A stretch of 50,690 bases of DNA from Treponema sp. (GCA_031265435.1 JAISCR010000005.1:1-50690); one strand, 5' to 3'. Counted from the stretch's first letter, positions 1-8,617 are shown. Program-made: numbers and translations. The notes: a model not told the origin generated them from the sequence alone.

Positions 1-828
1 GAAGGGGTCAGGCAGATTCATGACAATAATCTCGGCTTCCGCATAAACTATCAAAATGACGATGAATACCGCCCGATCTGCGACGCCTTCAATGAAATGG
101 CGGCGCGGCTGGAGGAATCCGCGGCGCAAAAGCAGCAGGACGAGGAAAACCGGCGGGAATTGTTGGCCGGGATTTCCCATGACTTGCGTACGCCCCTGAC
201 ATCAATAAAGGGCTATCTTGAAGGTCTGGAAACCGGAGTCGCCTCCACGCCGGAAATACGGAATCAGTATTTTACCGCCATAAAAAATAAAACCGTCGAT
301 ATGGAATATATCATTGAACGGCTTTTCCTTTTTTCAAAACTCGATATGAATGAATTTCCCCTCACCCTGCGGCGCATCCCTCTTATGCAGGTGATCACGG
401 ATATGACAGAAGAAATTGCACGGGAATACGATCAACGCGGTCTTACCATACATTGTGCGGAGACCTGCCGGGATGCATTTGTCCTGGCCGATACAATTTG
501 GCTCCATAATGTACTTATCAATATTCTGGAGAACAGCGTCCGATATAAAAAAACAGACCGGGCTTCCATGGAAATAAGCGCCGACAAGGTGAACAACGCT
601 GTTTTTCTGCGTTTGTCCGATGACGGCCCCGGAGTTTCCGCCGAGGCGCTCCCTAAATTATTCGATGTTTTCTACCGCGCCGATCCGTCCCGCAACATGA
701 AAGGTTCCGGCCTGGGTCTTGCCATCAGCAGGAAAATAATTGAACGTATGGGCGGTGATATTCATGCGGAACTGCCTAAAGACGGCGGCCTTGCGGTAAT
801 TATCCGGCTGCCTATTGTTGGAGGATAA
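1..828 (+). CDS. Sensor histidine kinase, 3' part (HAMP-HisKA-HATPase)
   Basis: The gene enters from the left edge; the frame is open from base 1, so the ATG at 97 is internal. The visible 275 residues start inside a HAMP-like linker (RINYQNDDEYRPICDAFNEM), continue with a dimerisation/phosphoacceptor helix with the H-box GISHDLRTPLTSIKGYLE, and end with an ATPase domain showing N-box NILENSVRY, G1 DDGPGVS, F-box FYRADPSR and G2 [12 protein letters not shown]. This is a complete catalytic half of a membrane sensor kinase that autophosphorylates on the H-box His and passes phosphate to the regulator whose gene starts 5 bases downstream. The sensing and membrane parts lie outside the window, so the signal is unknown. 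Seen: domains and motifs. Inferred: that the two genes form one operon and a cognate pair. Confidence 0.93.
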   Translation, partial: EGVRQIHDNNLGFRINYQNDDEYRPICDAFNEMAARLEESAAQKQQDEENRRELLAGISHDLRTPLTSIKGYLEGLETGVASTPEIRNQYFTAIKNKTVDMEYIIERLFLFSKLDMNEFPLTLRRIPLMQVITDMTEEIAREYDQRGLTIHCAETCRDAFVLADTIWLHNVLINILENSVRYKKTDRASMEISADKVNNAVFLRLSDDGPGVSAEALPKLFDVFYRADPSRNMKGSGLGLAISRKIIERMGGDIHAELPKDGGLAVIIRLPIVGG

Positions 829-833
829 GTAAA

Positions 834-1535
834 ATGGCGAACAAAAAAATATTAATCATTGAAGACGACAAAGACATTGCCAGGCTGGAAAAAGATTTTC
901 TGGAAATAAACGGTTTCGAGACTGCCATAGAATATGACGGCATAAAAGGAGCGGAATGTGCGCTTTCAAATCAGTTTGCACTTATCCTGCTCGACCTTAT
1001 GCTTCCTGGTAAAGACGGTATAAGCCTCTGCCGGGAGATACGCGAAAAAATTGATATACCCATCATTATGGTAACTGCCCGTGGCGAGGAGGCCGATAAA
1101 GTACGCGGCCTGGGGCTTGGCGCCGATGATTATATCACCAAACCATTCTCAATGGTTGAATTAGTTGCCAGGGTAAAAACCCACCTTGCCCGTTATGACC
1201 GGCTTACCCAAAGTGCCGGTCGCTTAAAAAATTCCGATGAGATTGACTTTGGCTGGTTTCAAATCAATCCGGCAACCCATCAGGTTTTTGTTAATGGCGA
1301 TGAAATCTCTCTGGCCAATAAAGAATATGAACTGCTCTATTTCCTTACCAGCCACGAAAAAATAGTATTCAGCAAGGAACAATTATACGATAAAATATGG
1401 GGTGAAGATATGTATGGCGAGATAAAAACTGTGGCGGTGCATATCAATCGCCTTCGGGATAAAATTGAAAAGAACCCCGCTAATCCGCTGCATATACAAA
1501 CTGTCTGGGGTGCGGGTTACCGGTTTATGGCTTAA
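834..1535 (+). CDS. OmpR/PhoB-family response regulator
   Basis: A 233-residue two-domain regulator. The N-terminal receiver has the acidic pair in IIEDDKDIA, phosphoacceptor Asp54 in LLDLMLPGKDG and the conserved Lys in DDYITKPFSM. The C-terminal half is a winged-helix DNA-binding domain with the typical ending VHINRLRDKIE followed by IQTVWGAGYRFMA. A ribosome binding site GGAGG lies 9 bases before the ATG. It directly follows the sensor kinase gene, so it is very probably its partner. Its target promoters cannot be read from the window. The stop codon is followed within 5 bases by a Sir2-like fragment, so whatever once followed this gene has been rearranged. Confidence 0.95.
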   Translation: MANKKILIIEDDKDIARLEKDFLEINGFETAIEYDGIKGAECALSNQFALILLDLMLPGKDGISLCREIREKIDIPIIMVTARGEEADKVRGLGLGADDYITKPFSMVELVARVKTHLARYDRLTQSAGRLKNSDEIDFGWFQINPATHQVFVNGDEISLANKEYELLYFLTSHEKIVFSKEQLYDKIWGEDMYGEIKTVAVHINRLRDKIEKNPANPLHIQTVWGAGYRFMA

Positions 1536-1539
1536 CCGG

Positions 1540-1749
1540 GCGGACGTAATCATCATCGGCGCGGGAGCCGGCCTCTCAAGAGCTCGCTACGCGAGAGAGG
1601 CCGCAGGTCTGGCCTATGACAACGCCGATACCTTCAACGCCTTATTCCCCGGCTATCATGGCCGTTACGGCCTCAAGACTATCAGTGAAGCCGACTTTTA
1701 CCCATTCCCCACAGCAGAGGAACAATACACTTGGTTTCCCGGAACATGA
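1540..1749 (+). pseudogene. Truncated Sir2-family (SirTM-like) fragment
   Basis: About 70 codons read ADVIIIGAGAGLS, then AAGLAYDNADTF, HGRYGLKTISEADF and YPFPTAEEQYTW. I recognise the N-terminal NAD-binding stretch of the sirtuin-like proteins (SirTM/Sir2-family) found near macrodomain genes, where the family normally reads GAGAGLSTAAGL and FYPFPTxEExWA. The fragment has no start codon of its own next to a ribosome site, begins just after the regulator's stop, and ends at the exact place where a 23-bp direct repeat begins. Seven extra codons (RARYARE, encoded by a palindromic stretch around 1576-1600) interrupt the conserved GLS-AAGL junction. It therefore looks like a decayed, 3'-truncated gene. 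The family call rests on memory of the motif. Confidence 0.6.
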
Positions 1750-1754
1750 AGTTA
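1732..1754. repeat. Left copy of 23-bp direct repeat
   Basis: The sequence beginning TGGTTTCCCGGAACATGAAG is repeated exactly at 2852-2874. The two copies bracket the AT-rich gene and a dispersed repeat element. The left copy encodes the WFPGT end of the Sir2-like fragment. The arrangement fits an insertion, or a duplication followed by loss, at this point. Confidence 0.9.
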
Positions 1755-1796
1755 GGCGACATTTGGACAAATTTGAAATATTTTGAAGAATATCTA

Positions 1797-1826
1797 TTGA
1801 CAAAATTTGATAAATATGTTTAAGAT
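1797..1826 (+). promoter_or_regulatory. Probable promoter of the AT-rich gene
   Basis: A perfect -35 TTGACA (1797-1802) is followed after 18 bases by the -10-like TAAGAT (1821-1826). The ATG at 1833 is 6 bases beyond, with no ribosome binding site between, so the transcript would be leaderless. The surrounding DNA is very AT-rich, which makes chance matches more likely. Confidence 0.5.
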
Positions 1827-1832
1827 ATATTC

Positions 1833-2588
1833 ATGAAAATATGGCAAAATAATATTGGTTTAATAAAAACCTTTCAATTTTTTTTATTGTTATTTTGTAT
1901 TAGCGATATTAGCGCGGAGGGTGATAGAGAATCATTGGATCACGACTATCTTCATCTTAAAATTGTTAATCTAACTAAAAGTGATATAACTGTTTATATT
2001 AATAATAGTATTCCAATATTAATAGAAGGAAACGAATTTTACATAACAGATAAAATAATAATATTAAATTTTCCGGTTCCGTTTTTATTTATAAAATATA
2101 ATGATGATACAATAAAATTATTACAATTTCGTGATGTTACCCATTGGCTTCATACTATTCATCAATTTCATATAGTGGTTTTTGATAATGATATTAAAAT
2201 GTTACAGGATAATGTTAATGTTGATTATGATTATCACGATAGCACAGTAAATCTAAATCATGCATATTGGTATATTATAGATAATGATAAAAATATAAAG
2301 ATAAATATAATAAATAATTCTTTCTCTAGAAAGAAAATTAATGTTCATGATAAAGATATAAAATCATTTGAATTGAATGTTTCAGAAAAATGTTCATTTG
2401 TAATAAATGATTTGTTCTTTTCATTCTTTTATTTAACATTAAACATACGTGATTATGATAAGCCATTTAATGAGGATGATAATTTTCAATTATTAAATAC
2501 ATATTACCAAATGGATTCTACAAATGAAATAAATATAATTTTAGATAAATCTCGAAGTGGAATGTATTTTTCATATCGTCCATTCTAA
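1833..2588 (+). CDS. AT-rich predicted secreted protein of unknown function
   Basis: I do not recognise this 251-residue protein. The N-terminus has a signal-peptide pattern: Lys2, a hydrophobic run around FQFFLLLFCISD and a possible cleavage site ISA-EG near residue 28. The rest is rich in Asn, Ile, Asp, Phe and Tyr, with no further membrane segment and no catalytic motif I can name. Base composition is strikingly AT-rich against GC-rich neighbours, and the gene lies between 23-bp direct repeats next to a broken gene, which points to recent acquisition. The chosen ATG is the first in frame and lies 6 bases after a promoter-like -10 box. It could also be an unexpressed remnant, but the 250-codon open frame in such AT-rich DNA, with its signal peptide, argues for a real gene. 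Confidence 0.65.
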   Translation: MKIWQNNIGLIKTFQFFLLLFCISDISAEGDRESLDHDYLHLKIVNLTKSDITVYINNSIPILIEGNEFYITDKIIILNFPVPFLFIKYNDDTIKLLQFRDVTHWLHTIHQFHIVVFDNDIKMLQDNVNVDYDYHDSTVNLNHAYWYIIDNDKNIKINIINNSFSRKKINVHDKDIKSFELNVSEKCSFVINDLFFSFFYLTLNIRDYDKPFNEDDNFQLLNTYYQMDSTNEINIILDKSRSGMYFSYRPF

Positions 2589-2686
2589 TCTGAAGTGCGA
2601 ATTTAAAAAACGAGTCAAAATGATAAATTATAGCTAATCCCAACTGCACATAGGCCTGTATGTGCTTTTTCTTGCCCTGCTTCCCA

Positions 2687-2849
2687 GGGCAACGTCATTT
2701 ACTTTTTTCATCTCCAAAATTCCCCTTAAAGCGGCATACTTTGAAGAAAAATTTACCACGAGGTCGAAGAAGTCGAAGAGAAAATGAGACTTTGTACCGG
2801 AACTTATTCGACTTTTTCGACTTGGAGGTTAAAAATTCTTCCAAAACCC
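2687..2849. repeat. Dispersed repeat element, copy A
   Basis: Copy of an intergenic repeat family. It contains a conserved block (CCAAAATTCCCCTTAAAGCG at 2714-2733, then a GCATACTTTGAAGAAAAA-like stretch), then AGGTCGAAGAAGTCGAAGAG and, about 30 bases later, the inverted arm CGACTTTTTCGACTT. The arms could pair as a long hairpin. Other copies: 4561, 29629, 29929, 47387 and 49434. A small hairpin GCCCTG-CTTCC-CAGGGC (2674-2690) sits at its left edge. A 70-codon open frame over this region is only the repeat. The 2589-2949 gap holds nothing else that looks coding. Confidence 0.8.
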
Positions 2850-2851
2850 GG

Positions 2852-2874
2852 TGGTTTCCCGGAACATGAAGTTA
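2852..2874. repeat. Right copy of 23-bp direct repeat
   Basis: Exact second copy of the repeat at 1732-1754, 1120 bases further right. It closes the interval holding the AT-rich gene and repeat copy A. Right of it the sequence returns to ordinary GC-rich DNA. Confidence 0.9.
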
Positions 2875-2909
2875 AATGACGTTACCCTGCCCCGCCTTAA
2901 GGCCCCGCG

Positions 2910-2939
2910 TTGCCGGTGGCGGATGATATGAGCTACAAT
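2910..2939 (+). promoter_or_regulatory. Possible promoter of the PfkB kinase gene
   Basis: TTGCCG (2910-2915), an 18-base spacer and TACAAT (2934-2939). The ATG at 2950 follows 10 bases after the -10 box and lacks a clear ribosome binding site, so the leader would be a few bases at most. Confidence 0.4.
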
Positions 2940-2949
2940 AAAAAGATGT

Positions 2950-3936
2950 ATGATGACGGAAAAGCATGAACTGCTCTGCATCGGAAACGCCATGGTGGAT
3001 GTTTTTGCCGAAGCGGATGAAGCCTTCCTTGATTCCGCGGGCCTGACCGGAAGGGTACAGCACACCTCGGGCAAAAAAATGAACACGCTGCTTGAAGCTC
3101 TTGAAAAAGACGGTTCCCTGAAAAAGACCGCGGGCGGAGGGGCCGCAAACCTTGCAAAAATCGCGGGGCTTTTGGGGCTTTCCCCTGTCTTTACAGGCAG
3201 TTCCGGGAGCGAAGCAAAAGATCCGTATGCGGCCCTCTTTGCGGAGGAACTGCGCGCCGCGGGGCTTGTGTTGAAGCTCAAAGAGACGGAAGAAAGCCAG
3301 GGCCGCTGTCTTATGGTAAAGACGCCGGGTGGCCGGACGCGAATTGCCGCTTCCCCCGGGGCAAGTCTTGCCTTTGACGCCGCAGACCTTGACGGGAATC
3401 TCTTTGCGGCAGTATCGGTGATAGTGCTGGACGGCTATATGCTCGGCAGGGATGCTCTGGTAAGGCGGGTAATGGAACTGGCCCGGCGCGAATCCAAAGC
3501 GCTTGCCCTGGATCTGGGGGCGCCCTTTCAAGCCCGTTCCTTTGGGGAAGAGATCCGCTCTTTCTGTGCGGAACAGCCGCTGATACTCTTTATGAACGAA
3601 GAAGAAGCCGCGGCCTTTGCGGGAAGCCCCGAAGAGGCCGCGCGGGCGGCGGGCGGGGATACCGTCACCGTTGTAAAACGCGCGGAGCGGGGAGCGCTTG
3701 TTTTTTACCGGGATGAAAAAATCAATGTCCCGGCCGAAGCAAGGGCGGTTTCCGATCCCACAGGAGCGGGGGACGCCTTTGCGGCCGCCTTCCTTGCGGC
3801 CTTTATCCGGGGCAGGGGCCTTGAAGAATGCGCCGCCCTGGGGAACCGCTGCGCGGGGAGGATCATCGGCATACCGGGAACCACTATCAGCGCCGGGAAG
3901 CTTGAGGATCTAAAAGAAGAACTTTTTCGGCAATAG
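2950..3936 (+). CDS. PfkB-family carbohydrate/nucleoside kinase
   Basis: A 328-residue kinase of the ribokinase/PfkB fold. The N-terminus LLCIGNAMVDVFAEAD is the family's opening strand, TAGGGAANLAKIAGLLG is the substrate-binding Gly-Gly region, and DPTGAGDAFAAAFLAAF near residue 275 is the second signature, with the catalytic Asp and anion hole. The order resembles the adenosine kinase/sugar kinase branch, but residues that would separate adenosine from ribose or fructose cannot be judged here. It phosphorylates a small sugar or nucleoside with ATP in the cytoplasm. Two ATGs (2950, 2953) are adjacent; either may start the protein. The last 50 bases overlap the 3' end of the convergent DJ-1 gene. 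Confidence 0.88.
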   Translation: MMTEKHELLCIGNAMVDVFAEADEAFLDSAGLTGRVQHTSGKKMNTLLEALEKDGSLKKTAGGGAANLAKIAGLLGLSPVFTGSSGSEAKDPYAALFAEELRAAGLVLKLKETEESQGRCLMVKTPGGRTRIAASPGASLAFDAADLDGNLFAAVSVIVLDGYMLGRDALVRRVMELARRESKALALDLGAPFQARSFGEEIRSFCAEQPLILFMNEEEAAAFAGSPEEAARAAGGDTVTVVKRAERGALVFYRDEKINVPAEARAVSDPTGAGDAFAAAFLAAFIRGRGLEECAALGNRCAGRIIGIPGTTISAGKLEDLKEELFRQ

Positions 3937-4483
3937 CCCTGCCTTCTTTTTCGGAAAGCAGCGCGCCGATGATTGCCGCGGCGAATTCACCCGCGGTTCC
4001 CGCCGCCCGGCCCGTGAGAATGTTGCCGTCCCGGACTACACGGTCTTCCGTCCATTGGGCGGCCCTGTTCAGGGTAGAAGAAATCTCTTTCTCCATACCC
4101 GGAAAACAGGTGTAGCGTTTCCCCGCCAGGAGGCCCAGAGGCGCAAGTATCACCGCGGGTGCGGCGCAGATGGCGGCAATCAGTTTCCCCTCTCCCGCCA
4201 TCTCCCGGATAAAGCTTCCGGCCTCCGCCCGGGCGGCTATGTTCGCGGCTCCCGGCATGCCCCCCGGACAGAGCACGGCGTCCCAATCGGCTGCCCTGGG
4301 GGCACAGTCTCCAAGAAGCAGGTCGGCCCTTACCGCAATGCCATGGGAACCATTCACTTCCCGCGATGCTCCAAGAGACAGGGTAACAACCTCAATCCCC
4401 GCCCTGCGGAGGTAATCGACGGGCGTTACCGCCTCGACCTCTTCAAAACCTTCAGCCAGCAAAACCAGAACTTTTTTTGCCAT
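3887..4483 (-). CDS. DJ-1/PfpI (ThiJ/YajL-like) family protein
   Basis: A 198-residue single-domain protein. It opens KKVLVLLAEGFEEVEAVTP, where the Glu of GFEE is the conserved acidic partner. It then has CPGGMPGA and the nucleophile elbow AAICAAPAVI with the reactive Cys near residue 105. This is the DJ-1 family, whose members act as deglycase/glyoxalase-like enzymes or redox chaperones; length and motifs match the bacterial YajL/ThiJ group. Its C-terminus ends within the convergent PfkB gene, with about 50 bases read on both strands. A ribosome site AAGGAG lies about 8 bases before the start. The exact substrate is unknown. Confidence 0.9.
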   Translation of the reverse strand: MAKKVLVLLAEGFEEVEAVTPVDYLRRAGIEVVTLSLGASREVNGSHGIAVRADLLLGDCAPRAADWDAVLCPGGMPGAANIAARAEAGSFIREMAGEGKLIAAICAAPAVILAPLGLLAGKRYTCFPGMEKEISSTLNRAAQWTEDRVVRDGNILTGRAAGTAGEFAAAIIGALLSEKEGRAIAEKVLLLDPQASRR

Positions 4484-4560
4484 TCCGGATACTCCTTTGA
4501 GAATAAAGTAAGGAGAATTTTACCCTGAAGACGGCGGCGGCGCAAGAAGAAGGCGGAAGA

Positions 4561-4621
4561 AGATTTACCGCCAGGTCGAAGAAGTCGAAAAAGTAGTGGT
4601 TAAAAAATTCCGTGGGTCAAG
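4561..4621. repeat. Dispersed repeat element, copy B
   Basis: TTTACCGCCAGGTCGAAGAA opens this partial copy, which continues with GTCGAAAAAGT and then GGTTAAAAAATTCCGTGGGT. The last part is nearly the reverse complement of the start of copy C (29629), so copies B and C share their outer ends in opposite orientation. Confidence 0.75.
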
Positions 4622-4685
4622 AATAGCGATCCGCGGCCGGTGGTTCATTTGAAACTTTTTTTCACCGATTTTACCGTTTCAGGCC

Positions 4686-4773
4686 TTGACAAAAACCGCT
4701 AATTCCATCAATGTCGCAGTTTGTATAAGGATTTGATGGAAAAAACCGCTGTTTTTAAACATAGTGCTATAAA
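4686..4773 (+). promoter_or_regulatory. Upstream region of the DksA-like gene
   Basis: A TTGACA at 4686-4691 has no good -10 at the usual distance. TATAAG (4724-4729) and TATAAA (4768-4773) are possible -10 boxes without good -35 partners. AAAAACCGCT occurs twice, at 4691-4700 and 4741-4750, exactly 50 bases apart, which could be a regulator site. Nothing coding is visible from 4484 to 4819. Confidence 0.3.
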
Positions 4774-4819
4774 GTACGGGGTTTTTTCATCACATTAAAA
4801 AACAGCAGGGGAGGCTTTT

Positions 4820-5176
4820 ATGGAACAGGCATTTTTGGAAAAGATGGACAAGTCTCTGTCCGACCTGAAAACAGACATTATCTCGAATTTGGCGGCCGGT
4901 AATGTCGATTTTAAGGAAATTGTTGGGGGTATGAATCCCAAAGACTTTGCGGATCTCGCATCTGATGACATAGACAGGAAAATGATTGAAGCTATAGGTT
5001 CGGCGGATCTCAAGCGTCTCAAGGCCATTGACAGCGCCATTACCCGGATCAAACAGGGTAAATACGGCCTCTGTGTACGCTGCGGCAAGAAGATCCCCCA
5101 GGAGAGGCTTGAGGCCATGCCCTATGCCCTGATGTGTATAGAATGCAAGAGTGCCGAAGAACGGCGGAACAGATAG
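4820..5176 (+). CDS. DksA/TraR-family zinc-finger regulator
   Basis: A 118-residue protein with a helical N-terminal part and a C-terminal zinc finger C-x2-C-x17-C-x2-C (CVRCGKKIP ... LMCIECK) near residues 87-110. DksA/TraR proteins enter the secondary channel of RNA polymerase and modulate initiation, with ppGpp in the case of DksA. Here the coiled-coil arms are short (DLKRLKAIDSAITRIKQGKYG), closer to TraR or short DksA-like proteins than to E. coli DksA (151 residues). A strong ribosome site GGGGAGG lies 9 bases before ATG. It stands alone, with a 49-base gap to the convergent PHP gene. Which branch of the family it belongs to is inference. Confidence 0.88.
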   Translation: MEQAFLEKMDKSLSDLKTDIISNLAAGNVDFKEIVGGMNPKDFADLASDDIDRKMIEAIGSADLKRLKAIDSAITRIKQGKYGLCVRCGKKIPQERLEAMPYALMCIECKSAEERRNR

Positions 5177-5225
5177 GAACAAGGTTTCGCGGCTTCAAGA
5201 CGCAAGAGCAAGAGCAATTATGTGC

Positions 5226-6122
5226 TCAGAGCGAATGATTGCTCAAGGCTTCATGTTTCCAGAGGGCTTTTCCGTCGCGGCGGCCCTGAAAAAGCACATG
5301 CTCCCTGTAACCGGCTTCCCGGAGTGTTTGAAGCGCAATGCCGTAATGACCGTCCAGATCCTCCGCACGGTGGGCGTCGGAAGTGATCAGGGCCGGGACG
5401 CCGGCTTCCCGGAAGAAACGCAATATTTTTACCGACGGATAGGTTTCCCGGATGCGGCCGCGGTTGATGCCTCCGGTGTTGACTTCGACCGCTATTCCCG
5501 CCTTCAGGGCCGATTCGGCAATCTCCCCGGCCCGGCGAAGGTAACGCGCGTCCTCCGGATCGAAAAAGCGGCCTTCCCCGTTGTGTTTCTTTACGAGATC
5601 CACATGACCGAGGATATCGAAACCGCCTTCCCCAATCATCTTTTCCACGGTATCCCAGTATTTCCCTGTAAAGGCTTCCCCGTCTCCGCCAAAACCTTCC
5701 CTGAAGCCCCTCTCCGTCTCCTCAAAAGGTCCGTCCACGGTAAAGTACGCTCCCCCGGAGAGAACAAGGCAATGAACAGAACCGATGATGTAATCCAGTC
5801 CGGGAAGGCGGCGGCGCAGTTCGGCAGGGCTTGCAAAGCCTTCTATATAGTCCGCCTCAAGGCCTGAGTATATGTCAAGTTTCCCGGCCCAGCGTTTCCG
5901 GGCCTCTCCAATCTCCGCCAGGTACGCGGGGAGCTTTTCCGCCTTCATGTGCCAGGCGGTATCGGGGATCTCTATTGCCGCGTTCCGGCACAGACTGAGG
6001 GGAGCATGGGAACTGAAGCCCAGGGACACAAGTCCCTTTTCAAAGGAAACGCGGCAGAGGGTTTCGATTTCATCGGTTCCGTCGCAGTAGATACTGTGAG
6101 TGTGTAAAGAAGAGAAACGCAT
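5226..6122 (-). CDS. PHP-domain phosphatase, HisK (histidinol-phosphatase) type
   Basis: About 298 residues. The N-terminus SSLHTHSIYCDGTDE gives the PHP metal-binding HxH and Asp; further metal ligands appear in GLEADYIEG, IGSVHCL, ILGHVDLVKKH and ITSDAHRAEDL. The layout and length match histidinol-phosphate phosphatases of the PHP family. I place the start at the ATG of 6122-6120, which shares one base with the stop of the hybrid kinase (TGATG), so translation is probably coupled; an ATG 18 bases upstream (6140) is inside the kinase gene. No other histidine-biosynthesis gene is present, and many treponemes lack that pathway, so it may dephosphorylate a different substrate. Confidence 0.85.
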   Translation of the reverse strand: MRFSSLHTHSIYCDGTDEIETLCRVSFEKGLVSLGFSSHAPLSLCRNAAIEIPDTAWHMKAEKLPAYLAEIGEARKRWAGKLDIYSGLEADYIEGFASPAELRRRLPGLDYIIGSVHCLVLSGGAYFTVDGPFEETERGFREGFGGDGEAFTGKYWDTVEKMIGEGGFDILGHVDLVKKHNGEGRFFDPEDARYLRRAGEIAESALKAGIAVEVNTGGINRGRIRETYPSVKILRFFREAGVPALITSDAHRAEDLDGHYGIALQTLREAGYREHVLFQGRRDGKALWKHEALSNHSL

Positions 6123-8617
6123 CAAAGGCCTGCCAGCCATGCTTCCGCGGCCGCCCGGAACTGTTCAAAGGCATCCTGAACCGGAGGAAAGGCGGCCTCC
6201 GCTCCGGCCCTGTCCTTATTTTTACAGGCAAGCTCAAGCCGCAGGGCCGCTTCCCCCAGCTTCCTGCCTCCCAGAGTCAGGGCGCTCCCCTTTACCGTAT
6301 GGGCTTCCCGGTAGACTGTCTCCCAGTCGGCTTTCGCAATCAAGTCCGGTACCGCATTGAGCTGCTCCGCGGTCCGTTCCAGATACCGCGCCAAAAGCGA
6401 TCGTACCGACTCTTCGTTACCCATAAAAGTATCCAGAAGATCCGCGCTGTCAAAAACCGGCAGTGTTTCCGCGGGTTTTGCGGCTTCCTGTTTTTCCGCC
6501 GGGGAAGATTCCTCATGCGCGGAAACGCCGCTCTCCGGTTGGGCCTCCGCTCCGGTGGAATCGCTTTTTTCGGATTTCTTCCCCATCCACTTATGCAATG
6601 CCGCTTCGATATCTTTTCTTTTGAAGGGTTTCGCCAGAACATCATCAAAACCGGCGGATAAACAGCGTTCACGTTCATCCGCAAGAGCGCTGGCGGTAAC
6701 GGCGATAACAGGATTGGTGTAACCCTGACGGCGCAGTCTTTCTACAGCCTCGTAACCGTTCATCCTGGGCATCTGAATATCCATAAAGACAAGATCGGGC
6801 TTTTCGGCCTCCACCTTTTCCAGGGCTTCAAGTCCATCATCCGCCAGAACCGAAGGGTACCCGATCTTGCCGGCGATTGCGGCAAAGAGCTTCTGGTTTA
6901 CCGGATGATCTTCCACGATGAGCAGCAGAGGCTTGTCTTTTTGCGGCCCGCCGCTTTCGCCGCCTGAGCTTTCTTCCTTCCTGCTTTCCCCCTCTTCCAC
7001 CATGTCAAGTTCAGAAACAAATTCCGTGTCGTTTTGAGTGAAGGCTTCACTGATAACATCCGCCAGTTTCCGTCTTTTTATGGGTTTATTGATGTAGGCC
7101 CTGAACCATTTAAGAAGGGTCATCTTGGTGTCCCTGCCCAAAAGACCGTGGGGAACCATAAGGATCAGCGTCATGAATTCAAGACCGGCATCGTTGTGAA
7201 TCTCCGCGGCCAGACGCCAGCCGTCCATCACCGGCATGATCATATCGATAAAACAAAGTTCATAGGGCTTCTTCCGTTCTACGGCGCCGCCCATCATATT
7301 CAGGGCCTCCCCGCCCGAAGATGCGCCCTCGACATGTATGTAACCCAGATCCCTCAGGTAGGAAATAACGATACGAAGACTCTCCTCATTGTCATCAACT
7401 ACAAGGATACGCATTGCGGGGTCCAGGGGAGGCGGCAGAGAAACAGTTTTTTCGGGGGAACGCTGTATGGGAATGGTAAAACGGAAGATCGAGCCTCCGC
7501 CCTGCCTGCCTGTCATGTTTATCCTGCCCTTCATCAGCTCCACAAGGCTCCGGCTTATGGCCAGCCCGAGGCCCGTACCGCCGAAACGACGGGTGGTGGA
7601 CTCGTCGGCCTGCATGAAGGTAGTAAAAAGAAAATCGCGCTTGTCCTCGGGCACTCCTATACCCGTGTCTTCGACAGAAACCGTGACAGCCTCAATAATA
7701 TTAAGCTCCGAAAGCCGCGCGCTTATCGTTACCCCGCCTTCCCTCGTGAACTTCACCGCGTTCTTTACCAGGTTGATGATCACCTGCCGGAATTTATTCG
7801 GATCCCCAATAATGCTTATATCGAGTCCCAGGGGAATATACACCGCCATTTCAAGGCCTTTCCTGTGGGCTTCGATGCAGATCATCTCCACCGCCTGTTC
7901 AATGGTTTCGGCAAGACGGAAACCGATCTGTTCAAGCGCCATCTTCCCCGCTTCAATCTTGGAATAGTCAAGAATATCATTGATAAGAGAAAGCAGTACT
8001 TCTGCGGAAAATTTTACCTGCCCGGAATACTCCGACTGTTCCTTGTCCAGGACAGTATCCTGCAGTAATTCTGTCATTCCAATAATCGTCTGGATGGGAG
8101 TGCGGATCTCGTGGCTCATGTTGGCAAGAAACTGACTCTTGGCCTCCATGGCTTTTTCCGCTATTTCACGATCCTCAAGAAGCCGCTGTTCCTCTTCACG
8201 GGCCCGTGTCTGATCGTCAATGGCAAAGCCGATAAAGGGCCCCCGCAGTTTTTCCGCGCCGTTATCCATGCTTTCCATAAGCCATGCGTGGATCTTGAAC
8301 CACCGGGTATTTTCAGCCTCCTGTGCCTCCCGGACGGAGGTATAGAAAACTATTACACGGGCGGTGCCCGAGATGAGTCTGTAGAAATAGGTAACATACT
8401 CTTCTTCGCTCCCCAGTCCCAGAAACTCACGCATGGACAGGAGGTTGCCGTCTTTATCCTTCTCACCGGGATTCAGCGCGGCGAGAAGTTCCCGGAAATG
8501 GGGATTTGCGGCGATAATGTTGCCGCGAAGATCGGTAATCACCATTGACTCTCCGGCATCGCCGAAGAAACGGTCAAAAAGGCTGGGAGCGGATTCCCGG
8601 AGCGGCTGATTCATCAT
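6122..8617 (-). CDS. Hybrid sensor kinase: PAS-HisKA-HATPase-REC-REC-HPt
   Basis: 831 residues, no membrane segment, so probably cytoplasmic. A PAS-like sensor domain (about 15-140) precedes the H-box [19 protein letters not shown] (His near 167). The ATPase domain shows [23 protein letters not shown] and [12 protein letters not shown] first receiver (about 401-525) has VVDDNEES and [13 protein letters not shown] second receiver (about 563-685) has [22 protein letters not shown] and LAKPFKR. A C-terminal HPt domain has [14 protein letters not shown] (His near 772). This is a complete in-cis phosphorelay of the ArcB/BarA kind. The REC-REC protein gene lies 3 bases upstream, so the two are co-transcribed and likely interact. 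An Ala/Glu-rich linker (about 690-735) separates REC2 from HPt. Confidence 0.95.
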   Translation of the reverse strand: MMNQPLRESAPSLFDRFFGDAGESMVITDLRGNIIAANPHFRELLAALNPGEKDKDGNLLSMREFLGLGSEEEYVTYFYRLISGTARVIVFYTSVREAQEAENTRWFKIHAWLMESMDNGAEKLRGPFIGFAIDDQTRAREEEQRLLEDREIAEKAMEAKSQFLANMSHEIRTPIQTIIGMTELLQDTVLDKEQSEYSGQVKFSAEVLLSLINDILDYSKIEAGKMALEQIGFRLAETIEQAVEMICIEAHRKGLEMAVYIPLGLDISIIGDPNKFRQVIINLVKNAVKFTREGGVTISARLSELNIIEAVTVSVEDTGIGVPEDKRDFLFTTFMQADESTTRRFGGTGLGLAISRSLVELMKGRINMTGRQGGGSIFRFTIPIQRSPEKTVSLPPPLDPAMRILVVDDNEESLRIVISYLRDLGYIHVEGASSGGEALNMMGGAVERKKPYELCFIDMIMPVMDGWRLAAEIHNDAGLEFMTLILMVPHGLLGRDTKMTLLKWFRAYINKPIKRRKLADVISEAFTQNDTEFVSELDMVEEGESRKEESSGGESGGPQKDKPLLLIVEDHPVNQKLFAAIAGKIGYPSVLADDGLEALEKVEAEKPDLVFMDIQMPRMNGYEAVERLRRQGYTNPVIAVTASALADERERCLSAGFDDVLAKPFKRKDIEAALHKWMGKKSEKSDSTGAEAQPESGVSAHEESSPAEKQEAAKPAETLPVFDSADLLDTFMGNEESVRSLLARYLERTAEQLNAVPDLIAKADWETVYREAHTVKGSALTLGGRKLGEAALRLELACKNKDRAGAEAAFPPVQDAFEQFRAAAEAWLAGL

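Noticed and set aside
2660..2869. A 69-codon frame ending WFPGT
   Set aside because: Consists of the dispersed repeat and the 23-bp direct repeat; its resemblance to the end of the Sir2-like fragment comes from the shared repeat only.
4686..4691. TTGACA before the DksA-like gene as a full promoter
   Set aside because: No acceptable -10 at 16-19 bases; kept only as a low-confidence regulatory region.
7034..8068. A 344-codon open frame antisense to the hybrid kinase
   Set aside because: No recognisable motif and fully covered by kinase and receiver domains on the other strand.
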